64,000 nt of DNA, taken from NCBI RefSeq assembly GCF_036023875.1, contig NZ_CP107931.1, positions 5,332,001 through 5,396,000 of the forward strand, read 5' to 3'. The position numbers and the translations under genes were made by a program. Source of the stretch: Mycobacterium sp. NBC_00419. Its GTDB lineage: Bacteria > Actinomycetota > Actinomycetes > Mycobacteriales > Mycobacteriaceae. Below the pieces are notes generated by a model. It worked only from the letters and a program-made list of their open reading frames with translations, was not told the DNA's origin and did no database searches. Each line of letters starts with the position of its first letter. The stretch's first letter is position 1. This document shows positions 19,401-31,203 of this stretch, in pieces.

Positions 19401-22375
19401 GAACTTTCACCTACGTCTCGACGTCGACGGCAGGCGCCACGCAGTCCTTCCAGGTGCAGATGACCGATGCCCACGGCGGCAGCACCGTCACGACCGTCAC
19501 GGTGTCCAACACCACCTCGCTCACCCCAGCCAGTGTCAACACATCGACGCAGAACGTTGTCACAGGGTCGGTGCCGACGCCCGCCCTCGATACCGGAATG
19601 TTCACCTACACGCTGGGTGCCGCCCCCTCGAAGGGCACGGTCACGTCCTGGAACCCGGTCACGGGCGCCTTCACCTACACCCGCGACTCGAATCTGGGCC
19701 ATACGACGACGCCCAACGACGTCGTCACTGTGATCGCCACCGACGCCAACGGCCGGACGGTCACCATGAGCTTCGCCGTCAACGCGACCGTCGGCAACCT
19801 CGCGCCGGTGGGCACCGGGCTCACCACCGACTCGCCCGTCGGCGCGCCGGTCTACACCAGTGTGGGAGTACTCAACTGGTCCGACATCCAGCAGACGAAC
19901 GGCACGCTGCACGCGACGGACCCGAATAACGACGCGGTGCATTTCGCCAGTGGTACGTACACCACGACCAACGGTGGTTCGGTCACGGTCAACTCTGACG
20001 GCACGTTCAGTTACAAGATGGAGAAGGACGCGTACGACGACGGGTTGCTGATCCACACCCATGATGCCTACTGGCACCAGCCTGTCGGTGCGGTTGACAC
20101 ATTCACTGTCAACGTCAGTGATGACTTCGGTGGTACCACCGCGGTAACGTACGCGGTCCCGATCGCATCGCTGAACAAGGCGCCGACGTTGAGCGGAGGC
20201 GTCGCCAGTTCGAGTGCCAGTGGGCTCGGTGTGGTGCGCGGCAACATCTCGGGTGCCTCTGACGGTGACGGCGACAGCGTGACCTACCGCTTGCTCAACA
20301 CCAGCGGCGGGTCGGCGTACACCACGAACGGCGGCATCGTGACGATGAGTGGCACCTCGTTCACCTACGTCCCGAAGGTGGGTGTCAGCTCGGATTCGTT
20401 CCAGGTGCAGGCTGATGACGGTCATGGTGGCCTCACCACGGCGACGGTCACGCTGAGCGGCCTGAGCACACCGTCGCCGCAGACCAATATCAACGCGGCC
20501 GGCGGTGTCACCAACGGTTCGCTGAACGTCCCGGCTGGCGATACCGGACTGGGGCTGACCTACAGCCTGGGTACCGGCCCGTCGAAGGGCACCGTGATGG
20601 TCAACGCCGACGGCACCTACACCTACACCCGCACAGCCGGTCTGGGCCACACCACGACCCCGAACGACTCGTTCACCATCACGGCCACCGATGCCACCGG
20701 CAAGTCGGTTGTCATCGCCACCATCAACGTCGCCCCGACGGTGACCAACACCGCGCCGGTGGGTAACGGTGTGACCGTGGCCAGTTCGTCGCTGGATCGG
20801 ATTGTGGGTCCGTACGACAAGCAGAGCACGTCAGGAACGCTGAAAGCCACTGACGCCGAAGGTGATTCGGTCACGTGGGCCGCGGGCACCTACAACACCG
20901 CCAACGGTGGGACCATCACCGTGGCCGCCAACGGGTCCTTCAGCTACTCGTTGCAGAAGTACGCGTGGTTCGGGGTCTCGGATAGCTACTGGCACGACCA
21001 TGCGGTGGTGGGCGATCCCGGTGACACATTCACGGTCGCGGTCAGCGATGCGTTCGGCGGTACCACCAACGCGACGTATTCGATCCCGATCGAGAAGCAG
21101 AACGCGGCGCCGACGTTGAGCGGCAGTGTCGCCAGTTCGAGTGCCAGTGGGCTCGGTGTGGTGCGCGGCACCATCTCCGGCGGCTCTGACGGTGACGGCG
21201 ACAGCCTGACCTATCGCCTGCTCAACACCAGCGGTGGATCGGCCTACACCACCAACGGCGGCATTGTGACGATGAGTGGCACCTCGTTCACCTACGTTCC
21301 GAAGGTGGGGGTCAGCTCGGATTCGTTCCAGGTGCAGGTCGACGACAATCACGGTGGGGTCACCACGGCGACGGTCACGCTGAGCGGGTTGACCACGCCG
21401 TCGCCGCAGACCAACACCAACGGCGTGGCCGGTTCCACGAGCGGGTCGCTGAACGTCCCGGCCGGCGACACCGGCCTGGGGCTGACCTACAGCCTGGGCA
21501 GCGGGCCTTCGAAGGGCACCGTGGTGGTCAACGCCGACGGCACCTACACCTACACCCGGACCGCCGGCCTGGGCCACTCCACGACGCCGAACGATTCGTT
21601 CACCATCACGGCCACCGATGCCACCGGCAAGTCGGTTGTCATCGCCACCATCAACGTCGCCCCGACGGTGAGCAACAGCGCGCCTGTGGCGACGGTCAAC
21701 GGTAGCTCCGGGACGGTCACGCTGTCCGGTCCGGGATCCAAGACCAACCCCAACGCGGCCGGAGTCCAGACGATCACCGGCCTATCGTTCGTCACCAGCG
21801 ACGCCGACTCCGACGCACTGCTGATCAACAACAAGTTCGATGGCACCGGCACGACCTTCGCCCTGGCCAGCGGCGGCACCATCGCCACCGCCAACGGCGG
21901 CACTGTGACCGTCAACTCCAACGGCACCATGTCGTACTCGATCAGCCAGAGCGCGGCCTACTTCCACGCCGCGGCCAAGATGGGGGCTACCGCAGCGCAA
22001 AAGACGGACTGGTTCAACTTCACCGTCACCGACGGCTACGGCGGCACCAGCACCGTCACGGTGGTCATCCCGATCTACGCCGAAAACAGGGACCCGGCTA
22101 CGAGCGCCGTCAAGGTCGGCAATAGCTGGACGAGCATAAAAGCGACCGATCCCGATGGCGAGACGATCTCGACCACGAAACTCAGCGCCCCGCCCAGTAA
22201 CGCCAACCCCGGCTCGGGGTACATCGTCTCCACCGGGGACTCCCTGACCGGCAGCCTCAACCTCGGCACCGCCGCCCTCACCAAGTTCTCCTCCTTCACT
22301 ATCACCGTCTACGACGGGTACTGGAGGACCTCCAACGGCGTAGTGACCAGCACGCCGGGCCAGAAGCAGGTCTGA
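16499..22375 (+). CDS. Giant secreted multi-repeat (Ig-like/VCBS/cadherin-like) surface protein
   Basis: 1958 aa. GTG start 5 nt after AAAGGAG. A very basic N terminus (residues 1-20) precedes a hydrophobic core (about 30-50) and an ASA-AP signal-peptidase site near residue 53. Residues about 55-300 are a Ser/Thr/Pro/Lys/Asp-rich low-complexity linker. Residues about 300-650 form a predicted helical, partly hydrophobic region. From about 690 two 117-residue repeats share GSFHAVDQNGN and TYTSAWGALVTIN. From about 900 to the end come cadherin/VCBS-like modules with motifs GLGVVRG, DGDGDS, SKGTVMVNADGTYTYTR and TPNDSFTITATDA. No LPXTG-type anchor or C-terminal membrane segment is seen, so it is probably released or bound to the outer envelope. 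It resembles the large Ig-like proteins of environmental mycobacteria. Function (adhesion, biofilm, matrix) is inference. Confidence 0.85.
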   Translation: MAAASPRNPRRTKGRHRKPTVIESSNCAQWLRVGTVGIGLGAAIASGQGIASAAPDDSPSTGPAKDAADASSAPKQSPASESTAQKAGPKRPPTTKVSGQTSDTSDKDTSDKDGSGKNGDDKNTAGGSKADSGPDSSGSTATDQPAAGSSNKRAQPQIKVKPPKTSDVDSTPSAQGTPAAKPAGKSDTDTTVNTPAPSAAVAATESSTTVTVAAVPAATAAVSNAVTAQTASAPEVFTSIADVLNWMGQGLEESLALAVRNTRSPKGSSAGTTTTTSAPPAATTPGTGASAGDTPDGAAAVTPISPEDAVATLTAAYNANSSVESQHEAMQFGLQLTNVVNIVLAPVINAISLLGDLAELGTAVLNRNGVDVADEIGDVTRDLIGMIPVVGQPIASGLYHFVTPQASADAATASVMAAAAASPAAAATPVAGTAEWYFQGVLTWAVNRLAGWPGTPQKFVDITNTQTDQNLDLADLQLQNLIDNAIAGSPARWVKDLLGVVGLFFQSAIPNYTFTDTLNAWGDFLNRIVPPFTIAPGAGTFDIINPYKIMAATVVGTATVLQDMLNGIYDPAQWEIDVIKATTGATVTRADLSDSASLISKVVAAQAGATLTFGLTDGGAFYDPTRAWDITLPTWTAEQVNPFTVVTYVAFVGIYKRFQEMAALLNYTKSTTYESWLYTIGLTPETASQYAAGSFHAVDQNGNTVSFQPADGKTYTSAWGALVTINTYDGGYTYTNTLPGPAFFAAGAAGQYDTVSIPVSSVDGAPYTLTFQVKILTVANTPLPGTNFTTSTSYNSGYPSKVLGSEYAYGSFHAVDQNGNAASYSPAAGNTYTSAWGALVTINSNSGGFSYTQTLPGSAYFHAATSDNPDDRYDTVQVTVKGADGQNYLVTQKIQIVGGTNANPSASPTTGAADGLGVVRGSVGGSDSDGDQLTYSLVGSSVNGLSGNSAYTKNGANNGGIVTLKADGTFTYVSTSTAGATQSFQVQMTDAHGGSTVTTVTVSNTTSLTPASVNTSTQNVVTGSVPTPALDTGMFTYTLGAAPSKGTVTSWNPVTGAFTYTRDSNLGHTTTPNDVVTVIATDANGRTVTMSFAVNATVGNLAPVGTGLTTDSPVGAPVYTSVGVLNWSDIQQTNGTLHATDPNNDAVHFASGTYTTTNGGSVTVNSDGTFSYKMEKDAYDDGLLIHTHDAYWHQPVGAVDTFTVNVSDDFGGTTAVTYAVPIASLNKAPTLSGGVASSSASGLGVVRGNISGASDGDGDSVTYRLLNTSGGSAYTTNGGIVTMSGTSFTYVPKVGVSSDSFQVQADDGHGGLTTATVTLSGLSTPSPQTNINAAGGVTNGSLNVPAGDTGLGLTYSLGTGPSKGTVMVNADGTYTYTRTAGLGHTTTPNDSFTITATDATGKSVVIATINVAPTVTNTAPVGNGVTVASSSLDRIVGPYDKQSTSGTLKATDAEGDSVTWAAGTYNTANGGTITVAANGSFSYSLQKYAWFGVSDSYWHDHAVVGDPGDTFTVAVSDAFGGTTNATYSIPIEKQNAAPTLSGSVASSSASGLGVVRGTISGGSDGDGDSLTYRLLNTSGGSAYTTNGGIVTMSGTSFTYVPKVGVSSDSFQVQVDDNHGGVTTATVTLSGLTTPSPQTNTNGVAGSTSGSLNVPAGDTGLGLTYSLGSGPSKGTVVVNADGTYTYTRTAGLGHSTTPNDSFTITATDATGKSVVIATINVAPTVSNSAPVATVNGSSGTVTLSGPGSKTNPNAAGVQTITGLSFVTSDADSDALLINNKFDGTGTTFALASGGTIATANGGTVTVNSNGTMSYSISQSAAYFHAAAKMGATAAQKTDWFNFTVTDGYGGTSTVTVVIPIYAENRDPATSAVKVGNSWTSIKATDPDGETISTTKLSAPPSNANPGSGYIVSTGDSLTGSLNLGTAALTKFSSFTITVYDGYWRTSNGVVTSTPGQKQV
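20204..20757 (+). repeat. Intragenic repeat copy 1 (near-identical to 21131-21684)
   Basis: A 554-bp segment that recurs 927 bp (309 codons) downstream with few differences, many of them synonymous. It encodes one VCBS-like module (GLGVVRG to TINVAPTV). A more diverged relative lies at about 19200-19800. Confidence 0.85.
21131..21684 (+). repeat. Intragenic repeat copy 2
   Basis: Second copy of the module at 20204-20757, in the same frame. The 373 bp between the copies (20758-21130) encode a different module that resembles 19800-20203, so the duplication unit is the 927-bp module pair. Confidence 0.85.
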
Positions 22376-22601
22376 TCCACCCCGACACCGACGGCGCAGC
22401 AGCGCGTTGCAGAACGCCGCGTGGTCGACCGGCCCGTCCTGTCGCGTATGTCACATCGTCCCCGGCTGGCCTGGGCATATCGAGGCCCGAGATCGCCGGC
22501 CGCCGACTAAGCGGACCGCTGAGCAGGAGCGGCAATAACCCGGGTCCACTCGTGGTTCATACTGTGTGCAGCAGATTCAGGGTAGAGGGCAGGCGGCAAC
22601 G
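22376..22601. other. Intergenic region upstream of ribA2
   Basis: 226 bp without a convincing gene. A TACTGT hexamer at 22560-22565 (overlapping CATACT) is a candidate -10 for ribA2, giving a leader of roughly 30 nt. No FMN riboswitch consensus was recognised. Confidence 0.4.
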
Positions 22602-24816
<2,215 letters not shown>

Positions 24817-24830
<14 letters not shown>

Positions 24831-25278
24831 GTCGCATCGCCACCTCGGGGCGGCCGTCGTCACCGATCTCCACGAATCCGAAACTCTCGTAGACCGAGCG
24901 GGCGACGACGTTGTCGCGCGCCATCCGCAATGTCACGATGCGCGCGTCACTGCGGCGGGCCCAGTTCAGTGCGGCGCCGACGAGGTCGCGGCTCAGGCCG
25001 CGGCCACGAACTCGGGGGTCCAGCCACAGCGAGTACAGGTACACGGTGCCGGGACTGGCCCGGTGGGCAGCGATCAGGCCCTCCGGTCGTTCTGCGACGA
25101 CGGCGACGAACTGGGCGTGCTCCCGCAACCGCTGCCGCCACTGCGCCGCCGACATCCGCGACTCTCCGAGGTACTGCTCGTCGGTGGTGCCCAGCGCGTC
25201 GGCCAGCGCCCGCAACCGGAGCTGAGCGAATTGCTCCCAGTCCGACTCGGTGAGGCGGGTGATGCGCGCCGTGGGCAC
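24817..25278 (-). CDS. GNAT family N-acetyltransferase
   Basis: 153 aa. Acetyl-CoA motif LDPRVRGRGLSRDLVGAALN and the C-terminal ARDNVVARSVYESFGFVEIG are both visible. It starts with GTG at 25278, 7 nt after a TACCGT -10 hexamer, so it is probably leaderless. It is divergent from uvrC with only 26 bp between start codons. Substrate unknown. Confidence 0.83.
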
Positions 25279-25285
25279 GCCCTCG

Positions 25286-25298
25286 ACGGTACTAACCT
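25286..25298. promoter_or_regulatory. Back-to-back leaderless promoters for GNAT (minus) and uvrC (plus)
   Basis: Minus-strand TACCGT (25291-25286) lies 7 nt from the GNAT GTG, and plus-strand TAACCT (25293-25298) lies 6 nt from the uvrC GTG. The two -10 hexamers are one base apart, so RNA polymerase can probably occupy only one direction at a time. Confidence 0.55.
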
Positions 25299-25304
25299 GA
25301 GAAT

Positions 25305-27326
25305 GTGCCAGATCCCGCGACGTACCGCCCGGCGCCCGGATCGATCCCCGTCGAGCCGGGTGTCTACCGATTCCGGGACCCCCACGGCCGGGTGATCTAC
25401 GTCGGCAAGGCCAAGAGCCTGCGCAGCCGCCTTACGTCGTACTTCGCCGACCTGTCCAGCCTGCATCCGCGCACCCGGCAGATGGTGACCACCGCCGCCA
25501 AGGTGGAGTGGACGGTGGTCAACACCGAGGTCGAGGCGCTGCAGCTGGAATACAACTGGATCAAGGAGTTCGACCCGCGGTTCAACGTCCGGTACCGCGA
25601 CGACAAGTCCTATCCGGTGCTGGCGGTGACCCTCAACGAGGAGTACCCGCGGCTGTTCGTCTACCGCGGCCCGCGCCGCAAGGGTGTCCGGTACTTCGGG
25701 CCCTACTCGCACGCCTGGGCCATCCGGGAGACTCTCGATCTGCTCACCCGGGTGTTTCCGGCCCGCACCTGTTCGGCCGGAGTATTCAAGCGGCACAACC
25801 AGATCGGCCGGCCCTGTCTGTTGGGCTACATCGACAAGTGCTCAGCGCCGTGCGTCGGTCAGGTCAGCGCCGCAGAGCATCGCAAGATCGTCGGCGACTT
25901 CTGTGACTTCCTGTCGGGCAAGACCGACCGGTTCGCCCGGGACCTCGAACATCAGATGAATGCCGCGGCCGCGGAGCTGGACTTCGAACGCGCCGCGCGG
26001 TTGCGCGACGACATCGGCGCGCTCAAGCGTGCGCTGGAGAAGCAGGCGGTCGTGTTCGGTGACGGCACCGACGCCGACGTCGTCGCCTTCGCCGACGACG
26101 ATCTGGAAGCGGCGGTCCAGGTGTTCCACGTCCGTGGCGGGCGGGTCCGAGGTCAGCGCGGCTGGGTGGTCGAGAAGCCGGTCGACCCCGGCGACTCCGC
26201 CGAGGCGCAATTGGTCGAGCAGTTCCTGGCGCAGTTCTACGGCGCTGAAGCTGAATTGGGCGGCCCGCCCGAAGCCGAATTGGGCGGCGCTGCAGACGAA
26301 TCCACCAATCCGGTACCCAGGGAAGTGCTGGTACCCTGCCTCCCGCCCAACGCCGGGGAACTTGCCAGCTGGCTGTCCGAGCTGCGCGGGTCACGGGTGG
26401 TGCTGCGAGTGCCGCAACGCGGCGACAAGAAGGCACTCGCCGAGACGGTGCACCGCAACGCCCAGGAGGCCCTGCAGCAACACAAGCTCAAGCGGGCCGG
26501 CGACTTCACCGCCAGATCGGCTGCCCTGCAGAACATTCAAGAGTCCCTCGGCCTGGCTGCTGCGCCCCTGCGCATCGAGTGTGTGGACATCAGCCACGTG
26601 CAGGGCACCGACGTGGTGGCCTCGCTGGTGGTGTTCGAAGACGGGCTGCCGCGCAAATCGGACTACCGGCACTTCGCCATCCGGGAGGCGGCCGGTTCAG
26701 GTCGTTCCGACGACGTCGCCTCCATCGCCGAGGTCACCCGCCGCCGGTTCCTGCGCCACGTGAACGACCAGCAGGACCCCGACCAGATGACCGCAGAAGG
26801 AAAATCCCGCAAGTTCGCCTACCCGCCCAACCTCTACGTCGTCGACGGTGGCGCCCCGCAGGTCAACGCAGCCCAGGCGGTGCTCGACGAACTCGGTGTC
26901 GACGACGTCGCCGTGATCGGGCTGGCGAAGCGGCTCGAGGAGGTCTGGGTGCCCGCCGAGGCCGACCCGCTGATCATGCCGCGCAACAGCGAGGGTCTGT
27001 ATCTGCTGCAGCGGGTTCGCGACGAGGCGCATCGTTTCGCGATCACGTATCACCGCAGCAAGCGCTCCAAGCGGATGACGGCCTCGGCCCTGGACTCGGT
27101 GCGCGGCTTGGGCGACGCCCGCCGCAAGGCGCTGGTCACCCATTTCGGATCACTGGCCCGGTTGCGTCAGGCCAGCGTCGACGAGATCACCGCGGTGCCG
27201 GGCATCGGTGCCACGACTGCGGCGGCGGTGCTGGAAGCGCTAGGGGTGTCGGCGGATTCGCCGGTATCGGCTGCGACGACCGAGCCGGTCGACGATGATC
27301 GGACTGCGCAACAGGCATCGCTATGA
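25305..27326 (+). CDS. uvrC: Excinuclease ABC subunit C
   Basis: Dual-incision nuclease of nucleotide excision repair, 673 aa. N-terminal GIY-YIG domain ([22 protein letters not shown]); cysteines at [18 protein letters not shown] motif for UvrB contact ([15 protein letters not shown], about residue 225); RNase-H-like endonuclease ([28 protein letters not shown]); C-terminal helix-hairpin-helix pair ([24 protein letters not shown]). The GTG start matches the family start and the leaderless spacing. A 24-bp tandem duplication at about 26247-26294 gives [16 protein letters not shown] in the linker. It overlaps rapZ by 4 bp. Confidence 0.97.
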   Translation: MPDPATYRPAPGSIPVEPGVYRFRDPHGRVIYVGKAKSLRSRLTSYFADLSSLHPRTRQMVTTAAKVEWTVVNTEVEALQLEYNWIKEFDPRFNVRYRDDKSYPVLAVTLNEEYPRLFVYRGPRRKGVRYFGPYSHAWAIRETLDLLTRVFPARTCSAGVFKRHNQIGRPCLLGYIDKCSAPCVGQVSAAEHRKIVGDFCDFLSGKTDRFARDLEHQMNAAAAELDFERAARLRDDIGALKRALEKQAVVFGDGTDADVVAFADDDLEAAVQVFHVRGGRVRGQRGWVVEKPVDPGDSAEAQLVEQFLAQFYGAEAELGGPPEAELGGAADESTNPVPREVLVPCLPPNAGELASWLSELRGSRVVLRVPQRGDKKALAETVHRNAQEALQQHKLKRAGDFTARSAALQNIQESLGLAAAPLRIECVDISHVQGTDVVASLVVFEDGLPRKSDYRHFAIREAAGSGRSDDVASIAEVTRRRFLRHVNDQQDPDQMTAEGKSRKFAYPPNLYVVDGGAPQVNAAQAVLDELGVDDVAVIGLAKRLEEVWVPAEADPLIMPRNSEGLYLLQRVRDEAHRFAITYHRSKRSKRMTASALDSVRGLGDARRKALVTHFGSLARLRQASVDEITAVPGIGATTAAAVLEALGVSADSPVSAATTEPVDDDRTAQQASL

Positions 27327-28243
27327 CCGAAGACGACACAGCTGAAGACAGGCGGACCCCAGTGGTGGCCGAACCCGATGCGGGTATCGACGTAGTGCTG
27401 GTGACGGGCCTGTCCGGCGCCGGGCGGGGAACTGCCGCCAAGGTGCTCGAGGACCTCGGCTGGTATGTGGCCGACAACCTGCCCCCGGAGCTCATCGCGC
27501 GGATGGTCGACCTGGGGCTGGCCGCAGGTTCGCGGATCACCCAACTGGCCGTGGTGATGGATGTCCGTTCCCGCGGTTTCACCGGTGACCTGGACTGGGT
27601 TCGCAACGAACTGGCCACCCGCGGCATCCACCCGCGGGTGTTGTTCATGGAGGCTTCCGACGACATCCTGGTGCGCCGTTACGAGAACAACCGGCGCAGC
27701 CATCCGCTGCAGGGCAACCAGACTCTGGCCGAGGGGATCGCGGCCGAACGGGCCATGTTGGCCCCGGTGCGGGCCACCGCTGACCTGGTGATCGACACCT
27801 CGACGCTGTCGGTACGGGCGCTGCGGGAGAGTATCGAGCGCGCGTTCGGGGGTGAGACGATCGCCCAGACCAGCGTCACCGTCGAATCGTTCGGTTTCAA
27901 GTACGGCTTGCCGATGGATGCCGACATGGTGATGGACGTCCGGTTCCTGCCCAACCCCCATTGGGTGGACGAGCTGCGCCCGCAGACCGGTCAGCATCCT
28001 GCGGTCCGCGATTACGTGTTGAGCCAAGCGGGCGCCACGAAGTTCCTGCAGACCTACCATCAGCTGCTGGAGCTCGTCGTCGACGGCTACAGCCGAGAAG
28101 GGAAGCGGTACATGACGGTGGCGATCGGCTGCACGGGCGGTAAACATCGCAGCGTCGCCATGGCCGAGGCGCTGGCCGGCTTACTCGGCGACAACCGGCA
28201 ACTTTCGGTGCGGGTCCTGCACCGGGATCTGGGTCGCGAATGA
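27323..28243 (+). CDS. rapZ: RapZ/YvcJ nucleotide-binding protein
   Basis: P-loop protein of 306 aa. The Walker A loop is GLSGAGRGT, with arginine in place of the usual lysine, as I recall for actinobacterial members generally. The C-terminal RapZ domain has [22 protein letters not shown] and [11 protein letters not shown]. In E. coli RapZ controls amino-sugar synthesis through an RNA adaptor role; in actinobacteria the function is not settled. It sits in the conserved uvrC-rapZ-cuvA-whiA operon with 4-bp overlaps on both sides. Confidence 0.95.
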   Translation: MTEDDTAEDRRTPVVAEPDAGIDVVLVTGLSGAGRGTAAKVLEDLGWYVADNLPPELIARMVDLGLAAGSRITQLAVVMDVRSRGFTGDLDWVRNELATRGIHPRVLFMEASDDILVRRYENNRRSHPLQGNQTLAEGIAAERAMLAPVRATADLVIDTSTLSVRALRESIERAFGGETIAQTSVTVESFGFKYGLPMDADMVMDVRFLPNPHWVDELRPQTGQHPAVRDYVLSQAGATKFLQTYHQLLELVVDGYSREGKRYMTVAIGCTGGKHRSVAMAEALAGLLGDNRQLSVRVLHRDLGRE

Positions 28244-29325
28244 GTGTGACGACCGGCGAGGTCAGTCCTCGCATCGTCGCGCTCGGCGGCGGACACGGCC
28301 TGTACGCGACCTTGTCGGCGGCGCGCCGCATCACGCCGCACGTGACGGCCGTGGTCACCGTCGCCGACGACGGGGGCTCCTCCGGGCGGCTGCGCAGCGA
28401 GCTCGACGTCGTTCCCCCCGGTGATCTGCGAATGGCATTGGCCGCCTTGGCTTCTGACAGCCCCCATGGCCGCCTGTGGGCCACGATCATCCAGCACCGG
28501 TTCGGCGGTAGCGGTGCCCTTGCCGGGCATCCGATCGGCAATCTCATGCTGGCCGGTCTCAACGAGGTGCTGGCCGATCCGGTGGCCGCCCTCGACGAAC
28601 TCGGCCGCGTGCTCGGAGTCAAGGGGCGGGTGTTGCCGATGTGTCCCATCGCGCTGCAGATCGAGGCCGACGTGGCCGGGCTGGAAGGTGATCCCCGGAT
28701 GAGCCGGGTGATCCGGGGTCAGGTCGCCGTCGCCACCACACCGGGCAAAGTGCGCCGCGTGCGCCTGCTGCCGGGTGATCCGCCGGCGACCCGGCAGGCC
28801 GTCGACGCGATCATGGCCGCCGACCTCGTGGTGCTAGGACCGGGCTCCTGGTTCACCAGTGTCATCCCGCACGTTCTGGTCCCCGGTCTGGCCGCGGCGC
28901 TGAAGTCCACGACCGCACGCCGGGCGGTGGTGCTGAACCTGGCCGCCGAGCCGGGGGAGACCGCCGGGTTCTCGGCCGAGCGTCATCTGCACGTGCTGGC
29001 CCAGCACGCCCCGGGCTTCGCGGTGCACGAGATCATCGTGGATGCCACTTCGGTGCCGTCGGACCGCGAACGTGACCAACTTCGTCGTACTGCGAATTTG
29101 ATAGAAGCGACAGTTCAGTTTGCTGACGTGTCCAGACCTGGTACACCTTTACATGACCCGGCGAAGCTGGCCGCAGCGCTTGAAGTTGTGCGCACACGGG
29201 GAACCGTTCCCGCGACACAGACGCTTCCTGCCGCTGCCCCCACGCGATCCGGGGTACCGCGACAGGGGGACGGGGTGGAGGGAACGAGTGGCAACGTACC
29301 GAGAGGTGACGACCTGTGGCGATGA
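28240..29325 (+). CDS. cuvA: CuvA/YvcK gluconeogenesis and cell-wall factor
   Basis: 361 aa, UPF0052/CofD-like fold. N-terminal nucleotide-sugar motif [14 protein letters not shown] and [32 protein letters not shown] in the middle. YvcK-type proteins bind UDP-GlcNAc and are needed for cell-wall precursor homeostasis and growth on gluconeogenic carbon. The last about 40 residues are low-complexity. It overlaps the rapZ stop (ATGA) and runs 10 bp into whiA. Confidence 0.94.
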   Translation: MSVTTGEVSPRIVALGGGHGLYATLSAARRITPHVTAVVTVADDGGSSGRLRSELDVVPPGDLRMALAALASDSPHGRLWATIIQHRFGGSGALAGHPIGNLMLAGLNEVLADPVAALDELGRVLGVKGRVLPMCPIALQIEADVAGLEGDPRMSRVIRGQVAVATTPGKVRRVRLLPGDPPATRQAVDAIMAADLVVLGPGSWFTSVIPHVLVPGLAAALKSTTARRAVVLNLAAEPGETAGFSAERHLHVLAQHAPGFAVHEIIVDATSVPSDRERDQLRRTANLIEATVQFADVSRPGTPLHDPAKLAAALEVVRTRGTVPATQTLPAAAPTRSGVPRQGDGVEGTSGNVPRGDDLWR

Positions 29326-30299
29326 CTGCCGAGGTGAAGGACGAACTGAGCCGACTCGTGGTCAACTCCGTCAGTGGTCGCCGGGCCGAGGTGGCCTCAC
29401 TGCTGAGGTTCGCCGGGGGCCTGCACATCGTCGCCGGCCGGGTGGTCGTGGAAGCCGAAGTGGATCTGGGCATCATCGCCCGGCGTCTGCGTAAGGACAT
29501 CTACGACCTCTACGGCTATAACGCGGTGGTGCATGTTCTTTCGGCCAGCGGTATCCGCAAGAGCACCCGCTATCTGGTTCGTGTCGCCAAAGATGGCGAG
29601 GCGTTGGCCCGGCAGACCGGCCTGTTGGACATGCGTGGCCGTCCGGTGCGAGGGCTGCCTGCCCAGGTGGTCGGCGGCAGCGTCGGCGACGCCGAGGCAG
29701 CCTGGCGCGGAGCGTTTCTGGCGCACGGCTCGTTGACCGAGCCCGGCCGCTCGTCGGCGCTGGAAGTCAGCTGCCCGGGGCCCGAGGCCGCGTTGGCACT
29801 CGTCGGCGCCGCCCGCCGCCTCGGCGTCAGCGCCAAGGCCCGCGAAGTGCGCGGCACCGATCGGGTGGTGGTGCGCGACGGTGACGCCATCGGCGCGTTG
29901 TTGACCCGGATGGGCGCCCAGGACACTCGGTTGATCTGGGAGGAGCGCCGGATGCGCCGCGAGGTGCGCGCCACCGCGAACCGGCTGGCCAACTTCGACG
30001 ACGCCAACCTTCGCCGCTCGGCACGGGCCGCGGTGGCCGCGGCCGCCCGGGTCGAGCGGGCTCTGGACATCCTGGCCGACACGGTGCCGGACCACCTGGC
30101 CGCGGCGGGCCGGCTGCGGGTCGAGCACCGGCAGGCCTCGCTGGAGGAGCTGGGCAGGCTGGCGGAGCCGCCGATGACCAAAGATGCTGTGGCGGGACGT
30201 ATTCGGCGCCTGCTGTCGATGGCAGACCGTAAGGCCAAGCAGGACGGTATCCCCGACACCGAGTCGGCGGTTACCCCTGACCTGCTAGAAGACGCCTGA
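29316..30299 (+). CDS. whiA: Sporulation/cell-division regulator WhiA
   Basis: DNA-binding protein, 327 aa. The N-terminal LAGLIDADG-homing-endonuclease-like part ([35 protein letters not shown]) has lost nuclease function in the family; the C-terminal helix-turn-helix is near [25 protein letters not shown] 29316 has GAGAGG 9 nt upstream; ATG 29322 (325 aa) is the alternative. In streptomycetes WhiA acts with WhiB at division genes. It converges on the oxygenase gene with 3 bp between stops. Confidence 0.95.
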   Translation: MAMTAEVKDELSRLVVNSVSGRRAEVASLLRFAGGLHIVAGRVVVEAEVDLGIIARRLRKDIYDLYGYNAVVHVLSASGIRKSTRYLVRVAKDGEALARQTGLLDMRGRPVRGLPAQVVGGSVGDAEAAWRGAFLAHGSLTEPGRSSALEVSCPGPEAALALVGAARRLGVSAKAREVRGTDRVVVRDGDAIGALLTRMGAQDTRLIWEERRMRREVRATANRLANFDDANLRRSARAAVAAAARVERALDILADTVPDHLAAAGRLRVEHRQASLEELGRLAEPPMTKDAVAGRIRRLLSMADRKAKQDGIPDTESAVTPDLLEDA

Positions 30300-30302
30300 G
30301 GG

Positions 30303-31196
30303 TTAGATCGAAAGCTCTTCGGCTGCAGCCACTTCAGGTTGGTCCGCGGCAAGGGCCCAGCGAATCGTGCCGACCAGTGCGCGGCCGGCGAAGCGAATCC
30401 CGGTGGCCTCCACCGGGGGCAGATAAGGCAGACGCAGCGGCAGCCGGGCCCATGCCGGGAGCATGGCCACCGATGCCGCGGCCAGCACGCCATAGGGCAT
30501 CCGCGCGATCAGCGGCAGCGGCGGGGTGAGAAGAAGGAAGCGGGCGGCGTCGCGGGCGGCCTCGGTGCTGTGCAGTTCGGGGCGGAAGGCGGCGATGCGC
30601 TCGGCCAATTCGGCCTCGGTGCGCGGCGGGTCCGGGACGCCGAGTGCCTCGGCGGTGCGGGCGGTGTCGGCGACGTAGGCGTCGCGCCCGTCCTGGTCGA
30701 GCGGGGCGGCGCCGTAGAGCTGGTGGGCCAGCAGGAAGCTGTCCACCTCGGCGATGTGGACCCACTCCAGCAGATGCGGGTCGTCGGCCCGGTAAGGCCG
30801 GCCGTCGGCGGCGGTGCCGTGCACCCGCCGGTGGATGCCGCGCACCCGGTCCACGGCCCGTTGCGCCTCGGCGGCGGGCCCGAATGTGGTGACCGCCAGG
30901 AACGTGCTGGTGCGTTGCAACCGGCCCCACGGATCGCCGCGATAGTCGGAATGCTGGGCGACACCGGCCATCGCCAGCGGGTGCAGCGACTGCAGCAGCA
31001 GCGCGCGCAGGCCCCCGACGAACATCGAGGCGTCGGCGTGCACCCGGCGGATGGGGCGGTCGGGGGCGAACCAGCGCGGTCCGGGGGTGTTGTGGATGCG
31101 GTCGCGGTTGCGCGGGCCTTCCGGTCCGGCCACCATCGCGAACAAGCCCTGTCCGAGGCGTCTCCGGACCGGGCCGAGGTCCGGGGTGATCGCCAT
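30303..31196 (-). CDS. DUF2236 / MpaB-type oxygenase domain protein
   Basis: 297 aa from ATG 31196, chosen because a TACCGT -10 lies 7 nt upstream and the in-frame extension beyond it has no family character. Family motifs: HADASMFVGGLRALLLQSLHPLAMAGVAQHSDYRGDPWGRLQRT (heme-ligand His candidates; key residues H at HPLAM and QHSDY), LEWVHIAEVDSFLLAHQLYG, and a hydrophobic C-terminal part. Related to ER-bound oxygenase mpaB' and latex-clearing-type proteins, which bind b-type heme. Several paralogs are usual in mycobacteria. Substrate unknown. Confidence 0.8.
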   Translation of the reverse strand: MAITPDLGPVRRRLGQGLFAMVAGPEGPRNRDRIHNTPGPRWFAPDRPIRRVHADASMFVGGLRALLLQSLHPLAMAGVAQHSDYRGDPWGRLQRTSTFLAVTTFGPAAEAQRAVDRVRGIHRRVHGTAADGRPYRADDPHLLEWVHIAEVDSFLLAHQLYGAAPLDQDGRDAYVADTARTAEALGVPDPPRTEAELAERIAAFRPELHSTEAARDAARFLLLTPPLPLIARMPYGVLAAASVAMLPAWARLPLRLPYLPPVEATGIRFAGRALVGTIRWALAADQPEVAAAEELSI

Positions 31197-31203
31197 GAGC
31201 GCG

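Noticed and set aside
19094..20650. 518-codon minus-strand frame inside the giant gene
   Set aside because: Antisense shadow with repeated Arg/Val/Gly-rich residues that mirrors the plus-strand repeats.
22376..22601. FMN riboswitch upstream of ribA2
   Set aside because: The conserved RFN blocks are not visible here or upstream of ribC.
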